The notes beneath the pieces were generated by a model, which ran no database searches, had not been told where the DNA came from, and saw only the letters and a list, made by a program, of their open reading frames with translations. A stretch of DNA of 64,000 bases from Streptomyces sp. Edi2 (GTDB lineage: Bacteria > Actinomycetota > Actinomycetes > Streptomycetales > Streptomycetaceae): positions 7,155,501 through 7,219,500 of the forward strand of contig NZ_JBEJGX010000003.1 of NCBI RefSeq assembly GCF_040253635.1. Reading direction: 5' to 3'. Numbering within the stretch: position 1 is the first letter of the stretch; every line of letters begins with the position of its first letter. The translations under genes and the position numbers were made by a program. Below are positions 35,682 to 47,517 of the stretch, in pieces.

Positions 35682-38141
35682 TCACTCCGCCACGAACAGC
35701 GCCACCGGAGACACCGCCAGCAGCTCGCTCAGCCCCACCGCCGCGCCCCCCGGCAGTTCGCGGCCGGTCAGCAGTTCGCGCCAGGGGCCGCCGGCCGGCA
35801 GCCGTAGCAGGGTGTCCCACCAGCCGCCGGTCTCCACCAGGCGCAGCGACAGACGGGTCACCACCGTCAGCACCCGGCCACTGCGGCAGAACGCCACACA
35901 GTGCTCGGCCGCCGGGCCCTCCGTGTACACCGGCTCGTACGACGCGGTGGCGCCGAACCACTGGGGACGGGCGCGCCGCAGCCGCAGTGCCGCGGCGGTC
36001 AGCCGGAGCTTTTCGTCGGACAGGTCGCGTGGCGCGACTCCGGCGTCCAGTTCGGACAGCAGCTCCGGACCGAAGCGGGCCGGCCGCCGGTTGTCCGGGT
36101 CGACCAGCGCGGCATAGGCGCGTTCGGTGCCCTGATAGAGGTCGGGGACGCCCGGCATGGTGAGATGCAGCAGCGCCGCGCCCAGCACATTGGCGCGGAC
36201 GAAGGGGGCGACTTCCTCGTCCAGCGCGGCGAGCGGTGCGCCCGTGGGACCGCACGGCCCGTTGCGCACGAACTCCTCGACCGCCTCCTCGTAGCCGGTG
36301 TCCGGCTCCGTCCACGAGGTGCGCAGCCCGGCCTCCCGTACGGCCTTGAGGACCGCGGGCGCCACCCGCTCCGCCGCGGCTCCGTCGCGGGGCGCCCCCA
36401 GGCCGAACGCGGTCTGCCAGGCCAGCCACGACACCATCGGGTCCGCCGGGCCTGCGCCGCCCTGCCCACCGGCGCCGACGTCGCACACCGCCCCCTCGGC
36501 CATCGCGCCCAGCACGTCCCGCCACCGGTCCGGGCACTCCGAGAGCACCGCGATCCGGGCCCGGACATCGGCGCTGCGCTTGGTGTCGTGCGTGGAGAGC
36601 ACCGTGCCGGCCGCCGGACGGTCCCGCTGCACCCGTGCGCAGTATGCATGGAACGCCTCCGGGGGGAGCGCCGGCTCCCCGGGGGCGCCGCCGACCTCGC
36701 AGGCCGACAGCAGCACCGGATAGCGGTAGAAGGCGGTGTCCTCCACGGACTTGGCGTGCAGCGCGGACGCGGTCTGGGCGAACCGCGCGGCGAAGTCGGC
36801 GCAGTCCCTGCGGTCGTGATCCGGGTGGTCCGGCAGCCGGCCGAGCGCCAGATCGTGGATCAGATCCACCGCCCGCGCCTCCTCGGGCACCCGGAAGGCG
36901 GTGCGCGCCCCCGCCGCGGCCGTGCCCAGCATCGCCGCGTCCTGCTCGGCCTGCCCCGGGTCCGCGGGGTACGGGCGGTAGACCGGCAGCCGCACCATCA
37001 GCTCACGGATGGCGTGGCGCAGCGCCCACGGCGCATGGTCGCCCGGGTCGGGGACGCGTGCGCTGATCCGGGTCGCGGTCCGCACCAGCCGCTCGACCTC
37101 GGCGGCCAGATCGTGCGTGATGACCTCGTACGCGGCCCGGCGCACCGTCTCCTCCCAGTCGCCGCCCTCGTCGGCCAGCGGGGTGACGAAGTCCCGGTAG
37201 TGGGAGAAGAGCCGCCCTGCGCCCTGCGGGCAGACGAACAGACCGTCGATGTGGCGCAGGGCGTCATAGCCCGTGGTGCCCGCGCAGGCCCAGCTCTCCG
37301 GCAGCAGTTCGCCGCCGGTGAGGATCTTCTCGACCACCGTCCAGCGGCCACTGGTCCCCTCGTGCAGGCGGGCCAGATAGCCGCCGGGGTCCACCAGGCC
37401 GTCCGGATGGTCGATGCGCAGCCCGTCGATGACACCCTCGCGGATCAGCCGCAGCACCGTGCCATGGGTCGCCTCGAAGACCTCGGGGTCCTCGGCACGG
37501 ACCGCGATCAGCTCCGCAATGGTGAAGAAGCGGCGGTAGTTGAGCTCACTGCGAGCCAGCCGCCACCAGGCGAGGCGGTACCACTGAGCTTCCAGGAGGC
37601 GGGTCAGTTCCAGCCCCTCCGTACCGGGGCGCAGCGGAAAGGCATGCTCCTGATAGCGCAGCACGTCGCCCTCGACGCGGAAGTGCCGCGCCTCGTCGCC
37701 GAGCCGGCCCCCGAGCACCGGCAGCAGCAGCCGGCCGCCGTGTCCGGCGTCCCAGTCGATGTCGAACCACCGCGCGTACGGGGACGCCGGGCCGTCGCGC
37801 AGCACCTGCCACAGCGGTCCGTTCAGCGACACCGGCGCGGGCACGGCCATGTGGTTCGGCACCAGGTCCACGACCAGCCCGAGGCCGTGCGATCTGGTCG
37901 TCGCCGCCAGTGCCCGCAGCCCCGGCTCGCCGCCCAGCTCGGCCCGTACCGCCGCGTGATCGACCACGTCATAGCCGTGTGTGGACCCCGGCACCGCCTC
38001 CAGGACCGGCGAGAGATGCAGATGGGAGACGCCCAGCGCGGCCAGATGCGGGACCGCCCGCTCGGCGGCGGCGAACGGGAAGTCCGGCTGGAGCTGCAGC
38101 CGGTAGGTGGCGGTCGGCGACGGACTCGGTGGCTGCGTCAT
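35682..38141 (-). CDS. treY: malto-oligosyltrehalose synthase
   Basis: 819 residues from the ATG at 38141; an ATG at 38192 (adding MPGGEETTGRQRGTGVP) is possible. TATYRLQLQPDFPFAAAERAVPHLAALGVSHLHLSPVL opens the GH13 barrel as in TreY. Catalytic residues lie in DGLRIDHPDGLVD and VVEKIL; LSTHDTKRSADVRARI is also typical. It turns the reducing end of maltodextrin into a trehalose unit that TreZ (28165-30072) then cuts off. It ends six bases after the convergent LysR gene. Confidence 0.95.
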   Translation of the reverse strand: MTQPPSPSPTATYRLQLQPDFPFAAAERAVPHLAALGVSHLHLSPVLEAVPGSTHGYDVVDHAAVRAELGGEPGLRALAATTRSHGLGLVVDLVPNHMAVPAPVSLNGPLWQVLRDGPASPYARWFDIDWDAGHGGRLLLPVLGGRLGDEARHFRVEGDVLRYQEHAFPLRPGTEGLELTRLLEAQWYRLAWWRLARSELNYRRFFTIAELIAVRAEDPEVFEATHGTVLRLIREGVIDGLRIDHPDGLVDPGGYLARLHEGTSGRWTVVEKILTGGELLPESWACAGTTGYDALRHIDGLFVCPQGAGRLFSHYRDFVTPLADEGGDWEETVRRAAYEVITHDLAAEVERLVRTATRISARVPDPGDHAPWALRHAIRELMVRLPVYRPYPADPGQAEQDAAMLGTAAAGARTAFRVPEEARAVDLIHDLALGRLPDHPDHDRRDCADFAARFAQTASALHAKSVEDTAFYRYPVLLSACEVGGAPGEPALPPEAFHAYCARVQRDRPAAGTVLSTHDTKRSADVRARIAVLSECPDRWRDVLGAMAEGAVCDVGAGGQGGAGPADPMVSWLAWQTAFGLGAPRDGAAAERVAPAVLKAVREAGLRTSWTEPDTGYEEAVEEFVRNGPCGPTGAPLAALDEEVAPFVRANVLGAALLHLTMPGVPDLYQGTERAYAALVDPDNRRPARFGPELLSELDAGVAPRDLSDEKLRLTAAALRLRRARPQWFGATASYEPVYTEGPAAEHCVAFCRSGRVLTVVTRLSLRLVETGGWWDTLLRLPAGGPWRELLTGRELPGGAAVGLSELLAVSPVALFVAE

Positions 38142-39567
38142 GGGGACACCCGTACCCCGCTGACGGCCCGTTGTCTCCTCCCCGCCCGGCATGGGTGTCG
38201 TCCCTTCCTCCAACGGGGCGGGCACAACGGCCGTAGATCTTCGTACGTCCGGTGCGTGGGGTGCGCGGACCGCGCCCGATAGCGTCCGGCAATGACCGCT
38301 GCAACAGCCACCTATCGCCGGGTGCTGGCCCTGAGCGGGCCGGTGCTGCCCGTCGTCTCCTTCCTCGGCAGACTCCCGACGGCCATGTGCCAGCTCGGCA
38401 GTCTGCTGCTGGTGGCGAGGACAAGCGGCTCGCTGGCGACCGCGGGCCTGGTGGGCGGCGCGCTGGCGGCGGGTCAGACGGTGGGCGGGCCGCTGCTGGG
38501 CCGGCTCGCCGACCGGCACGGTCAGCGGCCGGTGGTGCTGGCCGCCTGCTGGTTCGATGCGGTCGCGGTGGCCGCGCTGGTGGCCGCCGCCCTCGCCCGG
38601 GCCGGCGCGCTGCCGCTCGCCCTGGCCGGGCTGCTGGCCGGCGCCGGCGTCCCGCAGATCGGGCCGCTGGCCCGTACCCGGCTCGTGGCGCTCGCCCACC
38701 GCGTCCGGGCCGACGACCGCCTGGTCAACACCGCCCTGTCCTTCGAAGGCACCCTGGACGAGATGTCGTTCGTGCTCGGCCCGGCGCTGGTGGGCCTGTC
38801 CGCCACGGTGGCCCACCCGGCCGTGGCGCTCGGCCTGGCCGCGCTGCTGCTCGCGGTCTGCGGCTCGGCGTTCGCGCTGCATCCGACGGCGGTGGCCGTG
38901 CAGCCGCCGGACGGACGCCGCGGCCTGGCTCCCCGCGTGGGTCCGCACCGCGACGGTCCGCACCGCGCCCGGGTTCCCCGCGCCCGTCCGCACCGCGCCC
39001 GGGCGCCTCGCGCCCGGATGCCCCGCGCCGTGCACGGCCTGCGCGCCTCGATGGCGTTGCAGGGCGTGATCTTCGGCGCCTGCCAGGCCGGCATCACCGC
39101 GCTCACCGCACGCCTCCACCAGCCCGCCCAGGCCGGACTCGTCTACGCCGCGATGGGGGTGATGAGCGCCGCCGCCGGACTCTCGCTGGCGCTGGTCCCC
39201 GCCCGGATCACCCTGCCGACGCGCCGGCGGGCGGCCGCCGCCGCGCTGCTCGTGCTCTCCGTTCCGCTGCTGTGCGTACGGTCCCTGGGCACGCTCTATC
39301 CGGTCGTCGTGGTGCTCGGGGTGGCCATCGCCCCGCATCTGATCACGGTCTTCGGCCTCACCGAACGGCTGGTGCCGGCCGGCAGACTGGCCGAATCGAT
39401 GGCCTTCCTCACCAGCGCGGTGGTCGGCGGCCAGGCCCTGTCCCTGGCCGCCTCCGGCCGGCTCGCCGAGGCCCACGGCCCCTCCGCCGCCTTCGCCGTC
39501 GCCGTCGGAGCCGCCGCAGCGATCCTCGGCCTCGCCCTCGGCTCCCCGGCCCGGCGCCCCGCCGCCA

Positions 39568-41811
<2,244 letters not shown>

Positions 41812-41892
41812 GGGTAGACTCTTCCACTTTCTTCTCGGGCGCAGCGGCGACTCCACGACGCACATCCGCGAAACGAATCGAAATCCTTCCCC

Positions 41893-41912
41893 AACTTTTC
41901 GCAACTTCTCGC
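41893..41912. promoter_or_regulatory. two tandem decamers upstream of glgX
   Basis: AACTTTTCGC directly followed by AACTTCTCGC, about 80-100 bases upstream of the glgX start. Spacing of one helical turn suggests a regulator site. Confidence 0.4.
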
Positions 41913-41990
41913 ACACAGAGGGCTTTTCGCGGGATCTCCGCTCAATGGTGGAGCAACCTGTCCCGATGTCGGATCGTCCTACTGGCTGGT

Positions 41991-42007
41991 CGTCCTGTTG
42001 GAGGACG
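41991..42007. promoter_or_regulatory. inverted repeat upstream of the secreted gene at 42058
   Basis: CGTCCT-GTTGG-AGGACG is perfect with a 5-base centre, 50 bases before the GTG. It is a possible operator; nothing ties it to a regulator. Confidence 0.4.
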
Positions 42008-42057
42008 GACGGGGGATCCGGCATGCATGTCATGGAATGTGACAGCAGGGGGGAACC

Positions 42058-42873
42058 GTGCGCCACCTGATGCACCGCCACCTCGGCAAGGTCCTCGCGG
42101 GCACCGCCCTCGCGCTGACCGGCACCGCCGTCATGGCCGCGATCACCTTGCCCGCCGGCGCGGACGCCGCCGACGGAGCGAGCGGCCGGAGCCGGCCCGG
42201 TGCGGCCGGCCCATCCGTGCCGGGGCACGATCCGGGGCCACCGCCGCCCGGCGTCGTCGAGGCAGCCGGACCCCAGGGCGAACGCGGCCGGGGACGGGAC
42301 CCGCTCACCGGCGACGAACTGAGACGCGCCCGGGATCTGGCCCTGCCGCGCACCCGGCGCGGCGTCGCCGCCGACGTCACCGGACGGCCCGGGCCCGAAG
42401 CGCTCACCACCGACCTGGCCGAACCCGCCCCCGCGGAGGCCGGGCTCGCCGACCCGCCGCGCCGGGCACTGGTCTCCTTCTACGACTACCGGAGCGACAG
42501 CTACCTCACCACGACCGTCAACCTCACGACCTCGAAGGTGGAGTCGACGGACACCCAGCACGGCGTCCAGCCGCCGCCCAGCCACGCCGAGGCCGTCGAG
42601 GCGTCCCGGCTGCTGATCGCCGACCCGCTGGGAGCCGGGCTGCGCCAGGACTACCGCGAGGCCACCGGACACGACCTCACCGGTCCCGACCCGCTCGCCG
42701 TGACCGGCTTCGTCTACCGCGGCCGCGCGGAAGGCGAGGCGCCGGGCGCCCTGGGCGACTGCGGGGAACACCGCTGTATCCGCCTCTTCACCAAGGTGAA
42801 GAACGGCCCGTGGATCGACACCCGCCGCTTGGTGATCGACCTCAGTGCCCGCACCGTCGCCCGCCTCGGCTGA
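42058..42873 (+). CDS. secreted protein paired with the amine-oxidase-like gene
   Basis: 271 residues from a GTG. Residues 1-40 form a signal (HRHLGKVLAGTALALTGTAVM...AGADA), then a Gly/Pro/Arg-rich linker of about 50 residues. The folded part contains ALVSFYDYRSDSYLTTTVNLTT and RCIRLFTKVKNGPWIDTRRLVIDLSARTV, a pattern like the N-terminal (N2/N3) domains of copper amine oxidases. The next gene carries the C-terminal catalytic-type domain, so the two may form one split enzyme. That reading is inferred. Confidence 0.7.
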   Translation: MRHLMHRHLGKVLAGTALALTGTAVMAAITLPAGADAADGASGRSRPGAAGPSVPGHDPGPPPPGVVEAAGPQGERGRGRDPLTGDELRRARDLALPRTRRGVAADVTGRPGPEALTTDLAEPAPAEAGLADPPRRALVSFYDYRSDSYLTTTVNLTTSKVESTDTQHGVQPPPSHAEAVEASRLLIADPLGAGLRQDYREATGHDLTGPDPLAVTGFVYRGRAEGEAPGALGDCGEHRCIRLFTKVKNGPWIDTRRLVIDLSARTVARLG

Positions 42874-42922
42874 CCACCCTGCGCACCGCCGACCCCGCCA
42901 CTCCTTCCCCGGGAGCCCTTGT

Positions 42923-44272
42923 ATGCCCGAAAGACGCCCCGCAGGTACCCGCCGCCCGCGCCGCCGTGCCGCAGCCCTCACCGCCGTCCCCGTGCTGCTC
43001 ATGGCGACCGCCCTGCTGACCGGCCCCTCCGCCCAGGCCGCCCCCGAAGCCCCCGTCGCCCCCCTCCGTGCGGCCCCGGCCGCCCCCGCCCCCCGCTGCA
43101 GCGCCGCCTACCGCATCACCCAGACGCTGGAGGGCGGCACCGTCTGGCGGATGTGCTGGCACTACGAAGGCAATGCCGGCCTCGTCCTGGACGACGTCTC
43201 CTACCAGCCCAAGGGCGAACGCGCCCCGATCAAGGTGCTCACCACCGCCAAACTCGCCCAGGTGCACGTCCCCTACGACGACGGCGGCAACGAGTACGAC
43301 GACCTCACCGGTCAGGGCTTCGCCCAGGGCCTGATGAAGCTCGATCCCGCCGAATGCCCCGGCGGCACCATCAAGACGGTCAGGGTGCCCGGTGCCTACG
43401 ACGCCGCGCACCCCGACGTCAGCGGCCTGTGCGCCACCACCCGCGCCCGCGGCCACGCCTACCGGATGGGCCCCTACCCCGGCGAGGCCGCCAGGACCTA
43501 CCAGCTCCAGGGCAAGGACCTGCTGCTCTACACCGTCAACAAGACCGGCTGGTACGAGTACATCAGCGAGTGGCGGTTCTCCGGCGACGGCACCATGACC
43601 CTGCAGATCGGCGCCACCGGCACCCTCTCACCCAGCGACTTCGACGCCGGCGACGGCCGTGGCACGCCGATCGGCAAGGGCGCCAAGGACTACGCCACCA
43701 GCCACAGCCACAACGTCTTCTGGCGGCTGAACTTCGGCCTGGACGGCAGCGCCGCCAACAAGATCGAGCAGTTCGACTCCGCCACCACGATCCGGCCCGG
43801 CGGCAGCACCCCCACCATCCGTACCACCCGTACCCCCGTCACCAAGGAGCTGGCCGGGGACTCCGGCCCGCTGCGCTGGTGGCGGGTGGTGAGCGACACC
43901 GGAAAGAACCAGGACGGCCACCCGCGCTCGTACCAGATCGTGCCGGGCCCCTCCACCAAGTACACCGGACGCAGCTACACCACACATGACATCTACTTCA
44001 CCGAGTACAACAAATGTGAGCAGTTCGCCAGCAACAACCTGGCCAACTGCGGCCCGCGGGCCGGCAAGAGCGTCGACACCTGGGTCAACGGCCAGCCGCT
44101 GAAACACCCCATCGCGTGGGTCAACATCGGGTTCCACCACATCGCCAGGGATGAGGACCAGGAGCCCATGCCTGTTCACTGGCAGGGCTTCCAGCTGGTT
44201 CCCCGTGACGTCACCGCTATGAATCCGCTCACTCCACCCGCACTGTCCGGGCACAACGGGCACTATGGGTAA
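42923..44272 (+). CDS. half-length copper amine oxidase-like secreted protein (TynB-like)
   Basis: 449 residues from the ATG at 42923 behind GGGAG. A Tat-like signal (RRPRRRAAALTAV) is followed by the catalytic-type domain only. The copper ligand pair H-x-H is His261 and His263 (SHSHNVFWRLNFGLDG); the third His is in GFHHIARDEDQEPMPV (405/406). The quinone-forming site N-Y-D/E reads WYEY, Tyr211, with Trp in place of Asn. Full enzymes are about 650-700 residues, so the N-terminal domains are missing here; part of them may be encoded by the gene at 42058. Confidence 0.75.
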   Translation: MPERRPAGTRRPRRRAAALTAVPVLLMATALLTGPSAQAAPEAPVAPLRAAPAAPAPRCSAAYRITQTLEGGTVWRMCWHYEGNAGLVLDDVSYQPKGERAPIKVLTTAKLAQVHVPYDDGGNEYDDLTGQGFAQGLMKLDPAECPGGTIKTVRVPGAYDAAHPDVSGLCATTRARGHAYRMGPYPGEAARTYQLQGKDLLLYTVNKTGWYEYISEWRFSGDGTMTLQIGATGTLSPSDFDAGDGRGTPIGKGAKDYATSHSHNVFWRLNFGLDGSAANKIEQFDSATTIRPGGSTPTIRTTRTPVTKELAGDSGPLRWWRVVSDTGKNQDGHPRSYQIVPGPSTKYTGRSYTTHDIYFTEYNKCEQFASNNLANCGPRAGKSVDTWVNGQPLKHPIAWVNIGFHHIARDEDQEPMPVHWQGFQLVPRDVTAMNPLTPPALSGHNGHYG

Positions 44273-44372
44273 GGGGAGTTGGTAACCGACTCGATCCATC
44301 CTGCTGCACCGCCTCCCGCACCGCAGTAGTCTGCCTTGATCGTTGGCACGGGGGTTCGGAAGGCGGTGGCAG

Positions 44373-45623
44373 GTGAGCGGCGGGCTGGAGTTGCCCCCTG
44401 GTGACGAGAGTCATGAGGGCCATGAGGGCGGCTCCGTCGACGCACCGCCCGGCGCGGTGTCCCTGGCACGCCCGCTGGAAATCGGGGCGGAGCTGGACTG
44501 GGGCGCCGACGCCTGGAGCGAGGTGCGCACACGAGCCCGGCGGGCCGGCCGCGCCTACATCTGGCTGAATCTCGTCGAGCAACGACTGCGGGCCGTCGTC
44601 GCGGCCGTGCTGCGGCCCATCTACGAGCCGGTGCACGGCGACGAGTGGGTCGTCGCGGCGGCCGGCCCGGCCGGACAGGAGTGGGTCCAGCGCGCGGTGG
44701 CCGTCCGCGAGGTCAGCCGCCGCAAGGGCTACCTCCTCGACCCCGCCGACGACAACATCGTCAGCTTTCTGACGCTGCCGCAACTCCGCGAACTGATGGT
44801 CCAGCACTGGCCCTGCTTCGAGCCGTACTTCGACGACCGCCGCGAGGTCGAGCTGGCCCTCGACGAACTCGAGGTCGCCCGCAACATCGTCTCCCGCAAC
44901 CGCGCCCTGTCCGAGACGGTCCTCGCCCAGGCCGAGCGCGCCTCCGCCCGCCTCCTGGACATCCTCGGCTCCGGCGTCGGCACCCGGATCTCCGGACGGC
45001 TGCCCATCGACGCGGTGGAGGACCTGGTCGGCGACCGCTATGCCGACGTCATCGGGGTGCACTCCGACCGGGTGCGGCTGCAGCGCCAGCTCCCCGCCGA
45101 GGACCTGTTCGGCAACGCCCGCCGGCTCGACGCCGTCGGCATAGGACTGAACCTCCTGGTCCAGAACTATTCGGGCCGCCGGCTCGTCCGGCTCGCCGAA
45201 TCCGGCTGCCGGGTCCGCCTGCTCTTCCTCAACCCGGCCAGCAGCGCGGTCCGCCGCCGGGAGCGCGAAATCGGCCTGAAGAAGGGCGAGATGAGCCGTT
45301 CCATCGAGATGAACATCCTCCACATGCGACGGGTACGCGCCCGGCTGCGCGACCCCGGCGCCTTCGAGATCCAGGTCTTCGACGAGACCCCGCGCTTCAC
45401 CGCCTACCTCGTCGACGGGGACGGCCCCGACGGCGTGGCCGTCGTCCAGCCCTACCTCCGCAAGAGCCGCGGCATGGAGTCCCCCGTCCTCGTCCTCCGC
45501 GGCGGCGGCCGGGAGGTCGTCCGCCAGGACGCCCGGGACGCCCGCGACGGCGACCACGGCCTCTTCGAGACCTACCGGGAGGAATTCGAGAGCATGTGGG
45601 CGGATTCGCGGCCGGTTTCCTGA
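44373..45623 (+). CDS. SAV2148-family HEPN-domain protein
   Basis: 416 residues from the GTG at 44373 behind GGAAGG. The N-terminal part (AWSEVRTRARRAGRAYIWLNLVEQRLRAVVAAVL) and DELEVARNIVSRNRALSE match the SAV2148 HEPN family; in the last block an Arg stands where RNase HEPNs have His, so RNase activity is doubtful. The C-terminal half has GIGLNLLVQNYSGRRLVRLAESGCRVRLLFLNPAS, similar to a DUF5919-type domain. Conserved in Streptomyces as I recall; function unknown. Confidence 0.8.
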   Translation: MSGGLELPPGDESHEGHEGGSVDAPPGAVSLARPLEIGAELDWGADAWSEVRTRARRAGRAYIWLNLVEQRLRAVVAAVLRPIYEPVHGDEWVVAAAGPAGQEWVQRAVAVREVSRRKGYLLDPADDNIVSFLTLPQLRELMVQHWPCFEPYFDDRREVELALDELEVARNIVSRNRALSETVLAQAERASARLLDILGSGVGTRISGRLPIDAVEDLVGDRYADVIGVHSDRVRLQRQLPAEDLFGNARRLDAVGIGLNLLVQNYSGRRLVRLAESGCRVRLLFLNPASSAVRRREREIGLKKGEMSRSIEMNILHMRRVRARLRDPGAFEIQVFDETPRFTAYLVDGDGPDGVAVVQPYLRKSRGMESPVLVLRGGGREVVRQDARDARDGDHGLFETYREEFESMWADSRPVS

Positions 45624-45717
45624 CCGGCGGTCCTGCGGCACCGGGAGGCGCGGGGCGGAGGCGCGGGGCGGGGATCCGTCTGCGGACGCGTTCCGCGGGC
45701 ACGTCTGCGGGCACGTC

Positions 45718-46509
45718 TTACGGGGTGCCCGTGATGCCTCCGTCGACCCGCAGCTCGATCCCGTTGACGTAATCGGCGAGCGGGCTCGCAAGGTAGGTGA
45801 CCGCGGCGGCGATGTCCTCCGGGCGCCCCAGCCGCCCGCTCGGGTTGGGTGCATACTCCGCAACGATCTCCGCTTCGTCCGGTCCGTCCCCCGGGCCCTC
45901 GCCCCCGGCCGCCCGCTCCTCGAACATCCGGGACATGGAGGGTGTGACGATCACTCCCGGACTCACACAGTTCGCGGTGACGCCGGTCCCGGCGAGATGC
46001 CGGGCCAGGCTGGTGGTCATGTTCACCACGGCGGCCTTGGCAGCGGAGTACGCCACCATGTTGGGCAGCGGTGTCCGGACCGCCCGGCTGCCGATGGTGA
46101 TCACCCGGCCCCACCCGTGCGCCCGCAGCGACGGCAGCAGCGTCTGACTGACCCGCACCGTCGGCAGCACATTCCCCTCAAAGGCGGCCCGCCAGTCGGC
46201 CGGCCGGGAGCTCTCCCAGTCGTGCTCGGCGAACGGACCGGCGTTGTTGACGAGGATGCGGGCCCCGAAGTCGCGTGCGGTGAGGGCGACCTGCTCGGCG
46301 ACGCCCGGCTCCGTCAAATCTCCGAGCACCACCTCGGCCCGTACGCCGCGGGCCGCGATCTGCTCGGCGACGGCCGCTGCGGCTCCCGCACTACGCCCGT
46401 GGACGAGCACGTCGCAGCCCTCGTCCGCCAGCATCCCGGCGATCGTCGCCCCGATCCCCGAGCTGCTGCCCGTCACCAGCGCGCCCTGTCCTGCCAGCCG
46501 TAGGTCCAT
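45718..46509 (-). CDS. short-chain dehydrogenase/reductase
   Basis: 263 residues. Nucleotide loop TGSSSGIG (13-20), NNAG (88-91), Ser141, Tyr154 and Lys158 (YSAAK) and the C-terminal YVNGIELRVDGG are all intact. It is probably an NADP(H)-linked 3-ketoacyl-type reductase of unknown substrate. It stands alone between the HEPN and exonuclease genes. Confidence 0.9.
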   Translation of the reverse strand: MDLRLAGQGALVTGSSSGIGATIAGMLADEGCDVLVHGRSAGAAAAVAEQIAARGVRAEVVLGDLTEPGVAEQVALTARDFGARILVNNAGPFAEHDWESSRPADWRAAFEGNVLPTVRVSQTLLPSLRAHGWGRVITIGSRAVRTPLPNMVAYSAAKAAVVNMTTSLARHLAGTGVTANCVSPGVIVTPSMSRMFEERAAGGEGPGDGPDEAEIVAEYAPNPSGRLGRPEDIAAAVTYLASPLADYVNGIELRVDGGITGTP

Positions 46510-46633
46510 GGCGGTCAGCCTAGGGGTGGCGGGTCGCCTGTGGCTGCCCTGTCGCGGCAGGCGGCCGGTCGATTGTCAGTGGTGCGTGGGAGAGTGGGCG
46601 AGCAACGGGGGAAGTACCACCGGAGGAGGCCGC

Positions 46634-46663
46634 ATGAGCGAGCGTAGCGAGGATTCGGCATGA
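46634..46663 (+). CDS. nine-residue leader ORF MSERSEDSA upstream of the exonuclease
   Basis: ATG at 46634 follows GGAGGAGG. Its TGA overlaps the exonuclease ATG as ATGA, which gives translational coupling. The DNA contains AGCGAGCGTAGCGAG, a motif I recall as frequent near actinobacterial start codons. The exonuclease ATG has no ribosome site of its own. Confidence 0.6.
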   Translation: MSERSEDSA

Positions 46664-47403
46664 GCTGGCATCAGGAGCTGTTGGTCAGCTTCGACCTGGA
46701 GACCACGGGCACCGATGTCGAGCGGGACCGTATCGTCACCGCCGCGCTGATCCGGCTGGAGGGGGACGGCCGCGCGGCCGGGCAGCAGACCTGGCTGCTC
46801 GACCCGGGGATCCCGATTCCCGAGGAAGCGGCGGCCATTCACGGCATTTCCACCGCATATGTCCAAGAACACGGCCGCCCGCCGGCGACCGCCATAGAGG
46901 AAATCACCGAGGCGCTGGCCGAGGCGCTGCGCGCGGACATCCCGCTGGTGGTGATGAACGCCCGGTATGACCTCTCCCTCCTGGACCGCGAGTGCCGGCG
47001 CCACGGCCTGCGGACGCTGACCGAACGTCTCGGACACGCCCCCGCGCCGGTCATCGATCCCCTCGTCCTGGACAAGCATGTGGACCGCTACCGCAAGGGG
47101 AAGCGCGCACTGCAGGCGCTCTGCGGCCACTACGGCGTCCGGCTGGACGGTGCCCACGAGGCGGGTGCCGACGCGGCGGCAGCGGCCGGGGTCGCCCGGC
47201 GCATCGGCGAGACGTACCCGGCCGTCGCCATTCCTTCGCCCCGTGCGCTCCATGCCCTCCAGGAGCAGGCGGCCGCCGAACAGGCCGCCTCGTTCCAGGC
47301 GTATTTGCGCCGTTCCGGCGACCCGCAGGCGATAGTCGAGCGGGCCTGGCCCCTGATTCCGTACCAGGCGGCGGCCGGGGCCAGGAACGAAGCCGAGGCC
47401 TGA
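46660..47403 (+). CDS. DnaQ-like DEDDh 3'-5' exonuclease
   Basis: 247 residues. Exo I is SFDLETTG (Asp12, Glu14), Exo II is VVMNARYDLSLLDRE and Exo III is DGAHEAGADAAA (His and Asp). IHGISTAYVQEHG is also typical. Full catalytic set, so probably active in proofreading or nucleotide repair. Translation likely depends on the leader ORF that overlaps its start. Confidence 0.9.
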   Translation: MSWHQELLVSFDLETTGTDVERDRIVTAALIRLEGDGRAAGQQTWLLDPGIPIPEEAAAIHGISTAYVQEHGRPPATAIEEITEALAEALRADIPLVVMNARYDLSLLDRECRRHGLRTLTERLGHAPAPVIDPLVLDKHVDRYRKGKRALQALCGHYGVRLDGAHEAGADAAAAAGVARRIGETYPAVAIPSPRALHALQEQAAAEQAASFQAYLRRSGDPQAIVERAWPLIPYQAAAGARNEAEA

Positions 47404-47517
47404 GGGAGAGCGGAGGGAGTCGTCACAGCCGTGGCGGCGCGTGCCGGGGCCCGCGGAACCTTCATCAGACAGCGAAGCCCGGTCCCGGCCTTTGGCCCCA
47501 GGCCCCGGCGGTGCCTC

